From positions 930,001 through 994,000 of the forward strand of contig VNWV01000010.1 in NCBI GenBank assembly GCA_009801085.1: a stretch of 64,000 nucleotides of DNA. The letters run 5' to 3'. This DNA comes from Lasiodiplodia sp. COLG20 (taxonomy: Eukaryota > Ascomycota > Dothideomycetes > Botryosphaeriales > Botryosphaeriaceae). How positions within the stretch are numbered: position 1 is the stretch's first letter; every line of letters starts with the position of its first letter. Shown piece after piece: positions 21,105 through 33,500 of the stretch. Position numbers and translations under genes: made by a program. Under the pieces are notes generated by a model, which saw only the letters and a program-made list of their open reading frames with translations, ran no database searches and had not been told where the DNA came from.

Positions 21105-22781
21105 ATGAAGCGGGGCAAACGCATTTCCGTTGCACTTGCCTCGACCTTCCTCAGCCTCTTTACCGTCTCTCAGGTCTACCAACATACCCACGAGCAGGGC
21201 GGCTCTGAGGGATTGGAGGAAGCCGAATGGATCGCCAGCTCACGGTCGTGGATCGACAGGAAGACCTGTCAGTGGTTTGGTTTCTGCGGCATATCACATC
21301 TGGACCGCTCCAAATGGGTCAGCAAGTCTTACAGGAAGGCCGGTGACGGAGCTCAGGAAGCTCTTACCGACGACCATGTCTTTGATTTCAGCGAGTTCTG
21401 GACGAGCGGCAAGTCGAGGCCCGAAGATTGGTCCAACGACGAGCGTGCTCTCCGAGAGATACCCCAATACGTGCTGGATCACGCACCATTGATGCACCTG
21501 TTCTCTGGTGAAAAGTTTTGGCCGTGTGACATCGCCGACCACCTCATTCATACAACACCGCATCTCAATTACACTCCGATTCAGGCCAAATCGGACCATC
21601 CAAATCTTACCAACCTCGACGAACTCAATGAGTTCGGCTACTCTGTGTATCTTCAGAGCGACGACAACGTCGAGGAACGCCCAGCGTGGCTTGGTGGCGA
21701 AGCCAATGTTCCCATAAAGCCAGCTGGGGATTATGAAGACGACGACTGGGAATTCGACCCAGACGGGGACGGTGACCTCACGGATGAGGAGGACATTTCA
21801 TGGTACGAAGCTGGCATCGGTGACTTCAAGGAGAAGGGCGGCGAACGTCCCGATCCCACGTCCCCTCACGACGCTATGCCCACGGACACGCCCGAGGGAG
21901 AAGAGATCGTCTATGAAGACGGATACGAGGCACCGGTCTACCGTGAACCTCGCATGGTTCGACGCACGTTGGACTGGTCTGCAGGAAAAAAGCACGGCAG
22001 TCCCGGCGGCCGCAGCGAGGCTCCCGCCGTGTTGATCGTGATTGACAAAGGGGACGGTGTCATCGACGCGTTTTGGTTCTATTTTTACAGCTACAATCTC
22101 GGTAATGTTGTGCTCAACGTGCGCTTCGGAAACCATGTCGGTGATTGGGAGCACAGTGTTGTGCGCTTCCAACACGGAAAGCCGAAGGCGGTGTTCTTTA
22201 GCGAGCACAGCTTTGGCGAGGCGTACGCTTGGGACGCGGTTGAGAAGATTGGCAAAAGAGTAAGTTGTCGTCTGGTCATCATTTTGCCTTGATTGGCGCT
22301 AATTGTTCAACAGCCTGTCGGCTACATTGCGACTGGCACTCATGCCATGTACGCCACCCCGGGCACACATTCCTACATCCTGCCTTGGGGTCTTCTCCAC
22401 GACATCACCGACCGTGGCCCGCTTTGGGACCCGGTGTTGAACGTCCACAGCTATACCTACGACTACCAAAACGATACTCTGAGGTCATCCACGAGGACAC
22501 CGCACGCGCCAGTCGAGTGGTTTTACTTCATGGGCCATTGGGGTGATAAGTTCTATCCTCTCTCTGACCCTCGTCAATACCGTTTTGCGGGCCAGTACCA
22601 CTACGTCAATGGCCCGTACGGGCCGAGATTCAAGAATCTAGGCAGGAAGAAGGTCTGCCAGGGGAACGGAGATTGTATAATCAAAGAATTCCTCGGCGCA
22701 GCCCGTGCGAAGAGGTGGACAGGCGCTGGCGAGGGGGAGGAGATCAGTCCTGAGGATGCCGCTCGGTTCGGCCTGAACTAA
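21105..22781 (+). CDS. VPS62: VPS62-family vacuolar protein sorting-associated protein, 540 aa
   Basis: Vps62-type proteins (PF06101 family) are fungal and plant proteins linked to vacuolar sorting; the biochemical role is not established. Exons are 21105-22259 and 22314-22781, separated by a 54-nt intron (GTAAGT...CAACAG). I chose ATG 21105 because MKRGKR followed by ISVALASTFLSLFTVSQVY makes a good signal anchor; an in-frame ATG at 20658 would add 149 residues of low-information sequence. The family core is seen in the C-terminal half: FWFYFYSYNLGN, GNHVGDWEHSVVRF, the FSEHSFGEAYAWD block, then GYIATGTHAMYATPGTHSY, TDRGPLWDP and WGDKFYP. An acidic insert (residues about 205-250) is not in the core and may be lineage-specific. 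Good evidence for family, none for substrate. Confidence 0.88.
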
Positions 22782-25700
22782 GAGCCTATTCTAGGGTGGC
22801 AGTAAGGAAGAGTTTGAAGGAGGAGGATTTGGATGACTACGGATACGAGACACGCACTTTGTCATTCCCTGCGCAGATACCATAAACGCTCCTTTGAATA
22901 TTTTGGAGAATTGGGTTTCGGAACGGTCGGAGTTGGAGTAGGCGGATTTATGGGTTACGTTTCATTGCTTCTTGAAGATGTCTGCGGAGTTTCGAAAGAT
23001 GACTCTGTCAACAGGTTTTCTTCCGCTCAGGAGGATCCGGCGCTATAAGGAAGCGGATGGTTCCTCTGCTTTCTCTGTATCAAGCAAGCACGTCTTGCAA
23101 ACTTGTTAACATGACCTGAGACTACAAAACGTTACAGAACTAGACATCAATAAATTTCTATCATGAAGAATGACCTGTGGTAAGCAATGTTTCGATGTGC
23201 AGACACCAAGACTGCTGGGTATGCCGTATTGCCTGGTTGCTACGTCTGTCGTCACGTCCGCCGATACTTAGGTTTATCTTTATTACTGTGATTGGTATGA
23301 AGTGCATATAAGAATATCATATCATCACCTTATTCGAGACAATGCAACGTCTAATGAGGTGCCAGTGGACGTGCCAATGGACACCCAAAAACATGGTCAC
23401 GCACTGATTTTGCCGCTAGAGGATTGAGGCGCACTTTATATTTATCTTAACGTGGTGGCTATGCAATTATCACGAAGAAAAACCTCGTAGTGTAGTCGCT
23501 AGCGCATGGCGGATCAATATACACAGCACTACTACTATAGCATTAAGTCTAGACAAGGCGGCAAGGCAAAAGGATTTTGGCTAGCGTACCGGTTCCGTCA
23601 TCCATGGTAGCGAATGTCAACCAGCGGAAGCGGTACCGAACGTCCCCGACGTTTATATTCACTCTGGCTCGGCTATTAGCGTGCAAGAAGGCTAGATCAA
23701 CCCAAGCATGAGCTGTAACTACGTATGTATGTCTCATCAGCATGCGGGGAAGAGAATATGTCGCGCATCCAGCCACCGTCAGAATCGTTCTCATTCGCCT
23801 CTCTCTGATTATTACCTTGGGCACAGCAAGCAGAGGCGATCAGGAACAAGGATTCGCAGGCGTTCTCTTCCCCTCGCTTGGCTGACGCAAGAAAGCTTGA
23901 TAATTGCGGAGAGGGTGTTGCGAGCGATGTCGCTCGGGAAGAAGTGCGGCGACACAGCGCGTGGGAAATCGGATGATGTCAGATTCTTCTTTGCTTTTGC
24001 AGGTTTTGAGATTGAGCATGACTGGTGTGGACGGGAGATAAACGTCTGTTCTTTCCGCATTGGACGCATTCGCTGCGAGATGACGGCTCCCGTTAAATCC
24101 CGAGGCCGGGTATGAGAGTGGCATCTCGGGAAGCTATCAATGGGCAGATAAGGCCGGTCTAAAGATAGTAGAGGGATGATGAGTCGGGGGTGACTTGACA
24201 TGTGCTTATTGACTCTGATTTCCAACACCCCGGATTCTAGAAGACGCAAACATCTGGCGTGCATGGGAATGAGTCAGCCCAGCGCAGCCTGCATTGCATT
24301 TTCCGGGTAGCAGATTGCGTGAGCAAGATGCAGAAGGCCGGCATGTCTCCGAGAAACCTTCGAAGGCAGGGGGCCAGGTTCGGCGAGTAATCTGAAGCAC
24401 GATGACGGGAAAGACGAGCCGCCGAATTAGGTAATTGATAGAGGCGGGACGCCAATGCTGGCGGATTTGCGAGCCGGACTTATTGAGAATCAGTATTTTT
24501 CGGCGCCACTGGATTTTTGCGTCCACGAGGCCACCGAGCTCCACCTGCTGGCGGCGAGGGCGGTGATGGCGGGCGTTGAGCAGCGCGGCAATAAGGCAGC
24601 CTGTCCGTTTTCGGCGGCCGATGCTTAGCTCGCGCTGCTCCGTGCCGACGACTGCGAAGCTCCGCGGCGAAACGAAGGCAAGGAGGAGCGGCGCACGCGA
24701 CACTGTCTGGGCGAAACTGTCTCAAAACGCTGCGCTGGCAGGCTCCAACCCCCTTGGGCGGACCCTGAGGTCCTGATGCCATCAGCCCTATTAGCACGAG
24801 TCGAGCGCAATGGCCTCCGGGGTTCAGGCCGCGGGCGCGCGTGCCCTCCTGCTTCCCTTTTCCCTCGCGTGCTATGTGGTCGTGAGAGATTCGCCCGCTC
24901 ACACCACGGCACCCGTGTCATTTTCGTGCGACGCGGCAGTGGGGCGCTGTTCTCTGTAAGGGAGGTTGCGAAGTCTGGAAAGCCCCTGGAGATGGCGGGA
25001 TGCGCGCTGGAAATGCGGGGTAGAGGTGCGATAGGGCGGGAGCGGTACAGTAGTAGCTGCAGCGTGCGCCCGTTGTGGGAGCTGGCGGCGACGGACTGCG
25101 CTGGTGTTGCTTGGGGCGCCGGCGACGAGCAGGCGGGCGGAACGCTCGCGCTGAGGTACGTACTCTTGGAGTGAGAGTCATACATATGCCGACGGCGACG
25201 TCGGAGAGATGGTTGATCGGGCCGTCGAGGATTGCGCACGTCCGGGCCTGCCATTTGGGCGCAGCTCGGCCTTATCGTCATCATTATCTGCTAGGGAGGC
25301 CAGCGACACGTCCAGCTAGCTGCATATCACGCTGACCTTCCCGCCGCCGCCTGCCTTCCTTCTCAACCATCCCAGAGACCCTGAACCTGAACCCTTCCAA
25401 CTTGCGACGAAACGCGACCGCACGTCTGCTCTCCTGCGCCCCGCGCGCGCGCCCGTCCTTTGTCCCACCAAGATCGACGCTTCATCCCGCCGGACCTAGT
25501 GTTGCTAGCGCCGAGCTGTGCTGCAGGCAAGCTCCCATCGAGAGGTCACCAGATACGCCCTGCTCTCACCATCCTCTCGAGATCGTTTCAGCTCTCGTTC
25601 GTCCTCTGCCAACCTCAGCCCCATCTGCGTCCGCATTGGGCCCGGAGGCGCCTCAGCCTTACTCATCCTCCTGCTCATCTGTGCAACATCCCGGTCCGCC

Positions 25701-25856
25701 TCCGATTCCGCTGCCTGTACCACTATCACGCAACATTCCTTCGCCTAGTCCTCATCTAGTCCCCCTCAACACCTAACCTCCTACTACGCGACCACCCTTT
25801 TCGCTTCAGTCCACTATCCTTGCCACCGCTGCGCCCTTTCTGCCCTCCGCTGTCCC
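22782..25856. other. Long intergenic region before the 25,857 gene
   Basis: About 3.1 kb. 22,800-23,600 is relatively AT-rich; 24,500-25,850 is GC-rich, and CT-rich tracts at 25,330-25,850 probably form the promoter and 5' UTR of the following gene. I found no protein family, tRNA or repeat. Confidence 0.5.
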
Positions 25857-27728
25857 ATGGCCTTCCAGCAGCCGCAGCGGCCGCGGCCCGCTCGCCCTCT
25901 TTCCTTCTCCCAGCCCGCGCAGCAACAACCCGTAGAGCCGGGCCCCGTATCGCCGCGCCGCAAGCACTCCATCGTCGAGTCCGAGGAATGGGTTCTCTTC
26001 TCACCCTCCGTCGACGGTCGCACCCACACTACCTCGACCTCGCGCACCCCCCGCACGGTTGGCATCTCGCAGCTGAGTGACTTTGGCTCCCTCGACACCG
26101 CCGCAAGATCCGAGGGCTACGAGGAGCGCGACGAGGATGACAACTTGACGTGCCAGGGCACAGACCCTGACGATGACGCCGAGACCGAGGAGCTGGACAG
26201 CTTGGACGACGGCTTGCACGCCTTCCACGAACCGTCGCTGGGCGCCCAACAGCTTGGGGAGACCAGCCAAACAGTGTTCCCTACGCACGACGGCCTCGGC
26301 ACGTTCCCGTCGACCAGTGCAGCGGTGCAGGAGCAGCTGTGGCAATTCGAGAGATATAATGCCAGTCCCAGGAAGACCAAGGTGGCAAGACGGAGGTCTA
26401 GCGTCCAGAGAAGGTTAGACGCGCTTGAAGAGACGGAAACGCTCGAACACGATGAGAAGAAGGAGCGCATTGAGCGGTGGCGCCTCGAGCAGAGCCGCGC
26501 CCTATTGGAGGAGATAGAAAGAGAGACTAGGAGACGGAGACGGATGAGTCGCGCCACCATCGCGAGATCGACTGCTGGCAGCACTATCGCAGAGAGCAGC
26601 AGGCCTGCCACCGAAGCTGAAGAACCGCACGCAGCTGATGCCTCGCAGCTCGGCACCTCTCCCGCAGACTCCTCGGACGGCGAGTCCTTCTGGCAGCGCT
26701 TCACCCGCCGTGTCATCCGCGACCTCATGGGTATCGACGAGAACCTTCTTTCCGTCATCCTGGGTGAATCGTTGCCGGCAGAGGCCACTTCAACGACGTT
26801 CGGTCCGAATTCGAAGGACGTCCTGGCTGCAGCGGCATCTGAATCGGCAAATCACTCGTCTGCCCACGATTCCTGGGAGCAGCGGTTGCTCGAGCGGATA
26901 TCACGAGAGCTCGGTGTTCTGGTCAACCAGCTTTCCGAACACCCCGGCGCCTTCTCTACCTACCTTCGGACCCAAGAAACTCCGGCTTACGCTGGCCTTT
27001 CGACATCGGCCGACAGCACAGCTACCCGACGATTGAGCGTTCCCCCCACCGCCTCCTCCAGTGCTACCCCCGACGCCGCCCAGTCCCAATCCATGTCTAA
27101 TATCAACTTTGCGCCTACCGTTCCTCCCCAACCATCCTACAGTGAGGCCTCTCTCTGGGGCATCGAAGAGGAGCCCGAGCCGGCACCTGCTGCGCTGGCC
27201 GCGTCCATCCAGTCCCAGCGCGAGCGCGAGTACTGGGAACGTGACCTCGACGTGAAGATGGTGTTCAACTTCCTCAAGGAGCGATTCTCGTCCAGACCAA
27301 CGTCGCCGGTCAACGGGAGCTCTGTCAACCGCAGAGACAGTGCGGATCCCTTTCAGCCGAAAAGCGCCGACAGCTCCGCCGGCAGTCAGGAGCGCGCGGC
27401 CTTGATCCGCCAGCACCACCCGCTCGTTAGCCGCAACCTGCCAACGTCGTCCGCCCAGGCGCACTCGGAGCAGCTCGCGTCGTCGTCGCGGCCAGCACCA
27501 AACGCCGCCGCGACGACGACCATCACCGTCCCCGTGCCCGTGCCCGTGAGCAGAGCCAACCTGCAGCGCTCCCGTCTGAGCAACAGGAACGCCGGGTCCA
27601 GCTGCGCGAGCCAGAGCACCCGCCGGAGCAAGCGCAGCGGAAGCAGCAGGAACTACTGGGACCTCGGGGGTAGCGTCGGAAGCGGGCCCGCTGGCGCGCC
27701 CGGTGCCGCTACCTGGGGCGAGGTCTAA
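25857..27728 (+). CDS. Conserved hypothetical protein, 623 aa, Ser-rich with coiled coil
   Basis: Single exon, no recognised named family. The N-terminus has a motif I associate with uncharacterised filamentous-fungal proteins (SEEWVLFSPS, residues about 41-50). A basic, charged coiled coil follows around residues 170-235 (RRLDALEETETLEHDEKKER, then ERWRLEQSRALLEEIERETR). Two amphipathic blocks come next: FWQRFTRRVIRDLMGIDENL and WEQRLLERISRELGVLVNQL. A further block is EYWERDLDVKMVFNFLKERF. The C-terminus is Ser/Arg-rich and ends in NYWDLGGSVGSG. The repeated W-x-R/E helices suggest protein-protein contacts. No membrane segment or signal peptide. ATG 25857 follows a CT-rich leader. A real gene is likely; function unknown. 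Confidence 0.72.
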   Translation: MAFQQPQRPRPARPLSFSQPAQQQPVEPGPVSPRRKHSIVESEEWVLFSPSVDGRTHTTSTSRTPRTVGISQLSDFGSLDTAARSEGYEERDEDDNLTCQGTDPDDDAETEELDSLDDGLHAFHEPSLGAQQLGETSQTVFPTHDGLGTFPSTSAAVQEQLWQFERYNASPRKTKVARRRSSVQRRLDALEETETLEHDEKKERIERWRLEQSRALLEEIERETRRRRRMSRATIARSTAGSTIAESSRPATEAEEPHAADASQLGTSPADSSDGESFWQRFTRRVIRDLMGIDENLLSVILGESLPAEATSTTFGPNSKDVLAAAASESANHSSAHDSWEQRLLERISRELGVLVNQLSEHPGAFSTYLRTQETPAYAGLSTSADSTATRRLSVPPTASSSATPDAAQSQSMSNINFAPTVPPQPSYSEASLWGIEEEPEPAPAALAASIQSQREREYWERDLDVKMVFNFLKERFSSRPTSPVNGSSVNRRDSADPFQPKSADSSAGSQERAALIRQHHPLVSRNLPTSSAQAHSEQLASSSRPAPNAAATTTITVPVPVPVSRANLQRSRLSNRNAGSSCASQSTRRSKRSGSSRNYWDLGGSVGSGPAGAPGAATWGEV

Positions 27729-30540
27729 GCTCTGAAATGAGAGAGGAAGAGTAGACGAAGATCTCTATTATGGCGATGATGTGTATCTCGCCTTTTTTCT
27801 TTTTGTTTTGCGAGAGCGATACCTTTAGACGGGATGGATGAGCATGGGATGTCTCACCTCCCTTAGAGCAATGACCGGTGGACATGTAGGATTTTTTTTT
27901 TATTTCACCATTATTTCGGGCGCGAGGATCAACTACCCTTACTGCATAGACGTACGGCCAAGCGGGATATTATTTACTCATATTTTCTTTCTCCTACAAT
28001 GGATCGTTGGACGGATTTTGGCTTTTCGGATATCCCACACTTAACATTGCTTATTCCTTGCTGCCTTCTTCGTTTTGCATGTGTTGCGGATTCAGAGACC
28101 TTGTTCAGATGCTTTTTTAGTGCAATGTTTCCGTGGCAGGTTGTTGGATACCATTTGTTCTTGTCTTGATGTTGCTACAAGTAGAAGCAGACATGCATTG
28201 ACGTTTCCTTTTTTTCATTTTTTGAGATACCAAGAGGGGCTCAACTCCCTTCGCCACTAATTCCACAACTACGTCGCGTGGATTTACCGCTCGCGATGGA
28301 CTTTCTAATATCTTATTTGTCGTCCCCAATTTGCTCTCCCTAGATGCTTCGGCGTAGCGGGAGTCCTAGCTTTTTTGCCCCGCGGACTGTCTCACTGAGT
28401 CTCAGGTCGCGTGGCTGGACCGAGCGCCACCTTCTCACCACTCCGCATCCTGTTTGCGCCGTTAGCGTCATCGATCACGCCCGCGTAGACTAGCTCTGGG
28501 CCTTGGCTTTTCGTTGGATAGCAACGGATCCTTGTTCTGTCTCTTTGATTTTTCTCTTGAGCAGGTTTCGTGTCTTGGAGGCTGTGATGGCTATTCCCTG
28601 AGAAGGAATGGCGGCAGGAATGACAACATCTGGGGTTTGGGATTGATTGTAGATGTTCTAGGTCGGTGTTGGTCTCTGTACCACCTTTCCTTTTCTTTTT
28701 TCCCTTGGGACGGCTCCTTTTCGTTTGCGTTCGTTGCATCTTGATGCTGACCTCAACAGTAATGTTGAACAAGCAACTCTGGACGCCTTGAGTGAGATCT
28801 CAATCAATCGTTCATCATTCTTATCTTTCTTGTTTTTCCCCCACTTTCCCCTCTCGGTCGGCGCCTTCAACGGGGAAATCTTGGCGCAGGGACCGTATTG
28901 AATGACGCTTGTATGACTCTGTCACCGCCACCAACATGTTTTGATCATCAAACGAAGACACGCGGGGTCCGACTGCTCGTCTCATTGGATGCGGATAATG
29001 TACACTGGAGGTGGCCCGAGCGCGTCCGGCATGCACCTCCGAGGAGCCAGTGATCTGCCACAGCCTTTGTCAAAGGCATTTCCTTATGGGGAAAGGGCAC
29101 TGAGGCACACGGGTAGTCTGGTTGCGCTCCCTCCCGTCTGTTCCTTTTCTGAGAGGTCGGTTCGCTTTCTTACAATTGTAACAAACTGGGGTAGCTGAAG
29201 CTATCATCCGGACGTAAATGTAGAAAAAATTAAGGAACAAAAGCATCCGGAAGATAGCTTCAACTACCCCAGTTTGTTACATTTATACGCGAACCGACCT
29301 TATCCGGGTTGTCTTCTTGCAATCACTTGCCTGTCCGAAGCGAGATGTCAGTTACTCGCTGATTAAATCACTTTAACGAATCTTTTCAGAAGTATGTCTG
29401 ATGTCAGAAGAATTGGTCACCAGCTCAAGCACAAAACCAATACTAACCGTAAGCCTACCACCGCTCCCTGCAATGCCACATTCCCCACCTGTCCGCACCG
29501 CACCCCAGTTTCCTCCATCCGAACTCCTACCAGTTGACTCCTAAACACATTCCTATCTCTTCCCCCACTTCGACATTCTATTTGCCTTTGCTACGACTCC
29601 AGCCGTTTGCAAACCGTCGAGGCTGCAGCGGTAGCAAACGCACTCCATAAATTTCGCTGGGTATTTCCAGAGTGGCGCCGTTGAGTGATATAGAGGTGAA
29701 GAATATGGAATATATGGTTTTTGGATGATTCTAAGTCACTGAAAGGGTTCGTTAGCACAGTTTCTTTGCCGTGGAGTTGTTGCAACGGCTGCGAAGGTGC
29801 TGAGGGCTGATGCCATTGACGACACTATACTAGTAAAGACGCCGACGGTGTGTCTCCCGAAATATTACAATTTAAGTTCCACATTTGCCTATCTGTATTT
29901 CAACCAACTTTATTAGAACGGGCCATTTAACTTTATGTTCCCTTTGAGCAGACCTCCTTTCGTGGTTTTGGCATACTATAGGGAAATCTGTTGCTGCCGC
30001 CCACTTACTGCTAATCTTTCGCAGCAACAGTGACCGATACAAAAAGAAAGATGGGTTATATTATTAAATAATGTTGATAGATCTTAGATCTTAAAAGATA
30101 AATAGACCCACTACAGATTCTTTAATACCCTTGCCATAGCAGGCGCGATGAAGTCTGCAAACAAAAAGAAATGATCACACTCACCAACACAAACCGGCAA
30201 CGCCTTTCACCCGCGCCTGGACAACTGGCGGCATCAGCCCTCACTTAAGACAAAATGTCACAGACACTGCCACAAGAAAAGCAAGGTCGGGAACGGAATA
30301 GGAAACTCATATTGAAATTCTTTCCACACTCGGAAGAGAAACACCAAACGCCCAGAAATGCAGCTTCTTTGCATCATCGAAACTATATAGTACCACCACC
30401 CCCTGTAGCCCATCATCACCCTCTTTTGATCGTGAAATTGAAACTTTTTTGGTTCCACTCTTTGGACGAAATTCCCAGACCTCAACTCCAAAAAGGACAA
30501 ATCAAACACACAAACCCAGAACTCAACTGTGGAAGAGAGA
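27729..30540. other. Intergenic region containing a long hairpin
   Basis: About 2.8 kb between the 25,857 gene and the RPA135 stop. T-rich tracts follow the 25,857 gene (27,790-27,900). The hairpin at 29,154-29,300 is listed separately. AT-rich around 29,900-30,120. The open frame at 30255-30560 overlaps the likely RPA135 3' UTR and resembles no protein. Confidence 0.5.
29154..29300. mobile_element. Near-palindromic 147-bp hairpin, MITE-like
   Basis: Terminal inverted repeats of 12 bp (29154-29165 with 29289-29300) begin AGGTCGG. After a short unpaired part, an inner stem of 36 bp follows (29177-29212 with 29246-29281) with two mismatches. The loop is about 33 nt (29213-29245), A-rich. No protein is encoded. 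I see no clear target-site duplication: flanks are CTGAG on the left and TATCC on the right. It fits a miniature inverted-repeat transposable element or a transcribed hairpin-RNA locus; the sequence alone does not decide. Confidence 0.6.
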
Positions 30541-33500
30541 CTAAGCCTCACCAACGTTGAACTTCATCTTCACGCCCATCGACGCAAGCTCCACGTCCAA
30601 GTAACGCAACACACCAGGAATGGCGACGACCGAGACGTCTTCGCCACCAGTGAACCTCATGCCCTGGCCATCCTCCCAGACCTCACTCTTCGGCTCCCAC
30701 CCTTCGGCCGGCTTGGCGCAGCGCCTGCACCTGGTGATGTTGCCGCCACGCTTGCCGCGGCCGTAGCCGTTCACCGTCGGCGCGGTGCTAAGGAAGGAGC
30801 CGCACTCGCGACAGACCCAAGCGCGAGTGTAATCCGAGCAATTCATGAGACGGTCCTGGAGCAAGTGGGCGGTTCCGTGAGCGAGCAGGGCGTCACGCTC
30901 CATCTCTCCGATACGGATACCACCACCCTTCTTACGACCCTTGATGGGCTGACCGGTGAGCGCGTTGTTGGGACCGGTGGTACGGACCTGGTACTTGTCG
31001 TTGACCATGTGACGCAGACGCTGGTAGTAGACGACACCGATGTAGATGTCGGCGTGGAGCTCCTCGCCAGTGATGCCCGAGTACATGGGCTCATTTCCGT
31101 AGTAGTTGTAGCCCGCCTTTGCAAGCTGCTCGCCAAAGTAGTCCACAGCAGTGTTGCGCTCATCGAAACGGAAGGGCGTACTGTCCTGCGCAAGACCGTG
31201 CAGTGCACCGGCCTTACCAGCCAATGACTCCACAAACATGCCGATGGTCATACGAGAGGGGAAAGCGTGAGGGTTGATGATTGTGTCAGGCTGTATTCCC
31301 GATTCCGTAAATGGCATGTCGATGCCCGGCCACTTCTGAGACATGACACCCTTCTGTCCGTGACGCGAGGAGAACTTGTCACCAATCACCGGACTTCTGC
31401 TTATGCGGATCGTCAAGCTAATGGCCTGGAGCGGGTCGTTTCCAGTCTCCGATCCAATGAGACGGACCTGCTCGACGAAGCCGGTCTCATCATCCTTGTA
31501 CTTTTCGAAGTGAGTTTGGCCATCCTTGTTAATGTACTCTCCTCTTGCGGCATCGTAAGTCACGTGATGGTATGCGCAGAGGACATCGCCCTTTTGCAGC
31601 AGGGTACCAATGTGCGGCAAGCCATCGTCGTCGAGCTTGAGACGCCACTCTGCCTTGATGAGACCGTCAGGGGCAAACCCGAAGAGTTTTGACACTCTCT
31701 TGGTTCCTTTCGTCCTGGAGCTCTCGTTGAGTTCAATCTTCTTCGTCTTGTAGACTGTACCGTGGCCATATCCTCTTTCGTGCGAGGACTTGTTCATGAT
31801 GAAACCGTCGTCCATGTCGTAGCCCACGTAACTGATGACAGCAACGACACCGTTCATGCCGTTGGGGAAATTGTCGAAACCGTATTCGTTGTACAGAGGT
31901 GGACGTGAAATTGGCGTCTGACCAGTTTGCAGCCTGTAGGATTTGTTGTCGGTTCGGTAGGCAATTGCCGAACCGGCTGTACCCATCGTTTGCTTCGCCA
32001 TTTGACACTGGTACCTTCCGGGAGGTTAGCAATCAGTCTAGCAGATACACAGGGGGATGGGGGCGCTCACATATTACGAGGGGACTGATTGTAATCGGAG
32101 TGCGGGGTTTGCGCCGCCAGCACACTCAAGATATTCGTAGGGTCGAACTCAACGTGCGTGGAGTCACCCGAGACAATTTCAGGCTCGGTACAGGCGATGG
32201 ACATGTAGGGCTGCTCGAAGGGACCGACGTAGTCAAGGCTATCCAGAGGAAGGTACTTGACAGGTCTGTACATCCTAGCGGGCTGACTGAACATGTAGAT
32301 ACCGGGATACTGGCCACCGTTTGTGTTTGGGATGTAACCCAACTCAAGCTCCTTGGGGACGTTGTGGGTGCCCTCGACCTTCCAGTAACGAAGCGTGTCG
32401 TGGATGACCTTGGCCTGCTTGGGCGAGCAGTAACCGAGGATCCGGCCATCGAGTTGGACCACCACACTGTCTTGAAGCTGTGCCGACGAAACGTTCGAAA
32501 CCCCAAGCTGAGCAACAAGGCTAGGGATGCTTGTAACATCCAGTTCTGACGTACTGATCTTGCATACGCGTGCCAAATGGTTGAGGAGGCCGCACGGAGA
32601 TCCATCTGGGGTCCACTTAGTAAGTCGCACCTGATGGTGAGGATAAAGACTGCCTACCAGGCGTGTGTACAGGACACAAAAAACCCCAGCTTTCCGCGCG
32701 GAGTTTACGGACTTGAGTTGTACGCAGTTCTGCGAAAAAGGCGCCTCTGTGTACCATATGAAAGTGGCTGAGGAATGTTCAAAGTGTGTCAGAAGGTGGT
32801 GTTGAGGTCTGCGGGGGTGGGTGAGACTTATCTGAAAAAGTTGATCTTTTCGGCAACAACGGTGTAGCCTGAAGTCTGCTGCAGATCTAGACCACTGGAG
32901 CTGACCAAGTTACCAGTTGAGAGGAAATACTCCATAGCGTTGCCGATATTTTCGTTGGTTCTCCTCACAATTTTTGGCAAGAAGTCCTTCTCGAACTCTG
33001 GGTCAGTGAACGATAGCCGGGTGTTCCTGCACCATTCCGACGCAACTATGCGGATCGACATCAGCCAGTCCTCAATCTTCTCCTTGATGATCATGCCGTA
33101 AAGAAAGCCTCCGAGAAGAATCTCCTGGTTTGAGACAGCATCAGGGTCGTCAACGGCGCATTCTCCTTCGACAAGTGCGTAGAGCTTCCTGATCATGAAG
33201 AGCAAAAGCTTGGACTTGCTCCTGTCATCGTTCTCCGTCACATCGAACGATCCCAGATGGGGTAGGACGATTCTCCGCAAGAACTCGGTACCCGCGTCTT
33301 CGTCGCTCGTATCATCTGGAACCCCCAAAACAACCCTGAACTTGCTGCCAAGGTATGCTCGAGTCTTGGCCTTGCTGTGGATGCCGTACAGCTTGTATGT
33401 CCGGAGAAGCAGTTCAACGCGGTCGGTGACGAACTGCTTGTCGGCCAGACCCTTGGAGCCAGCAGCGCCGACAAGTCCCTCGAAAATTTCGCGGTCGTTG

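Noticed and set aside
30255..30560. 101-codon frame on the plus strand next to the RPA135 stop
   Set aside because: Overlaps the RPA135 end and its probable 3' UTR; no homology recognised.
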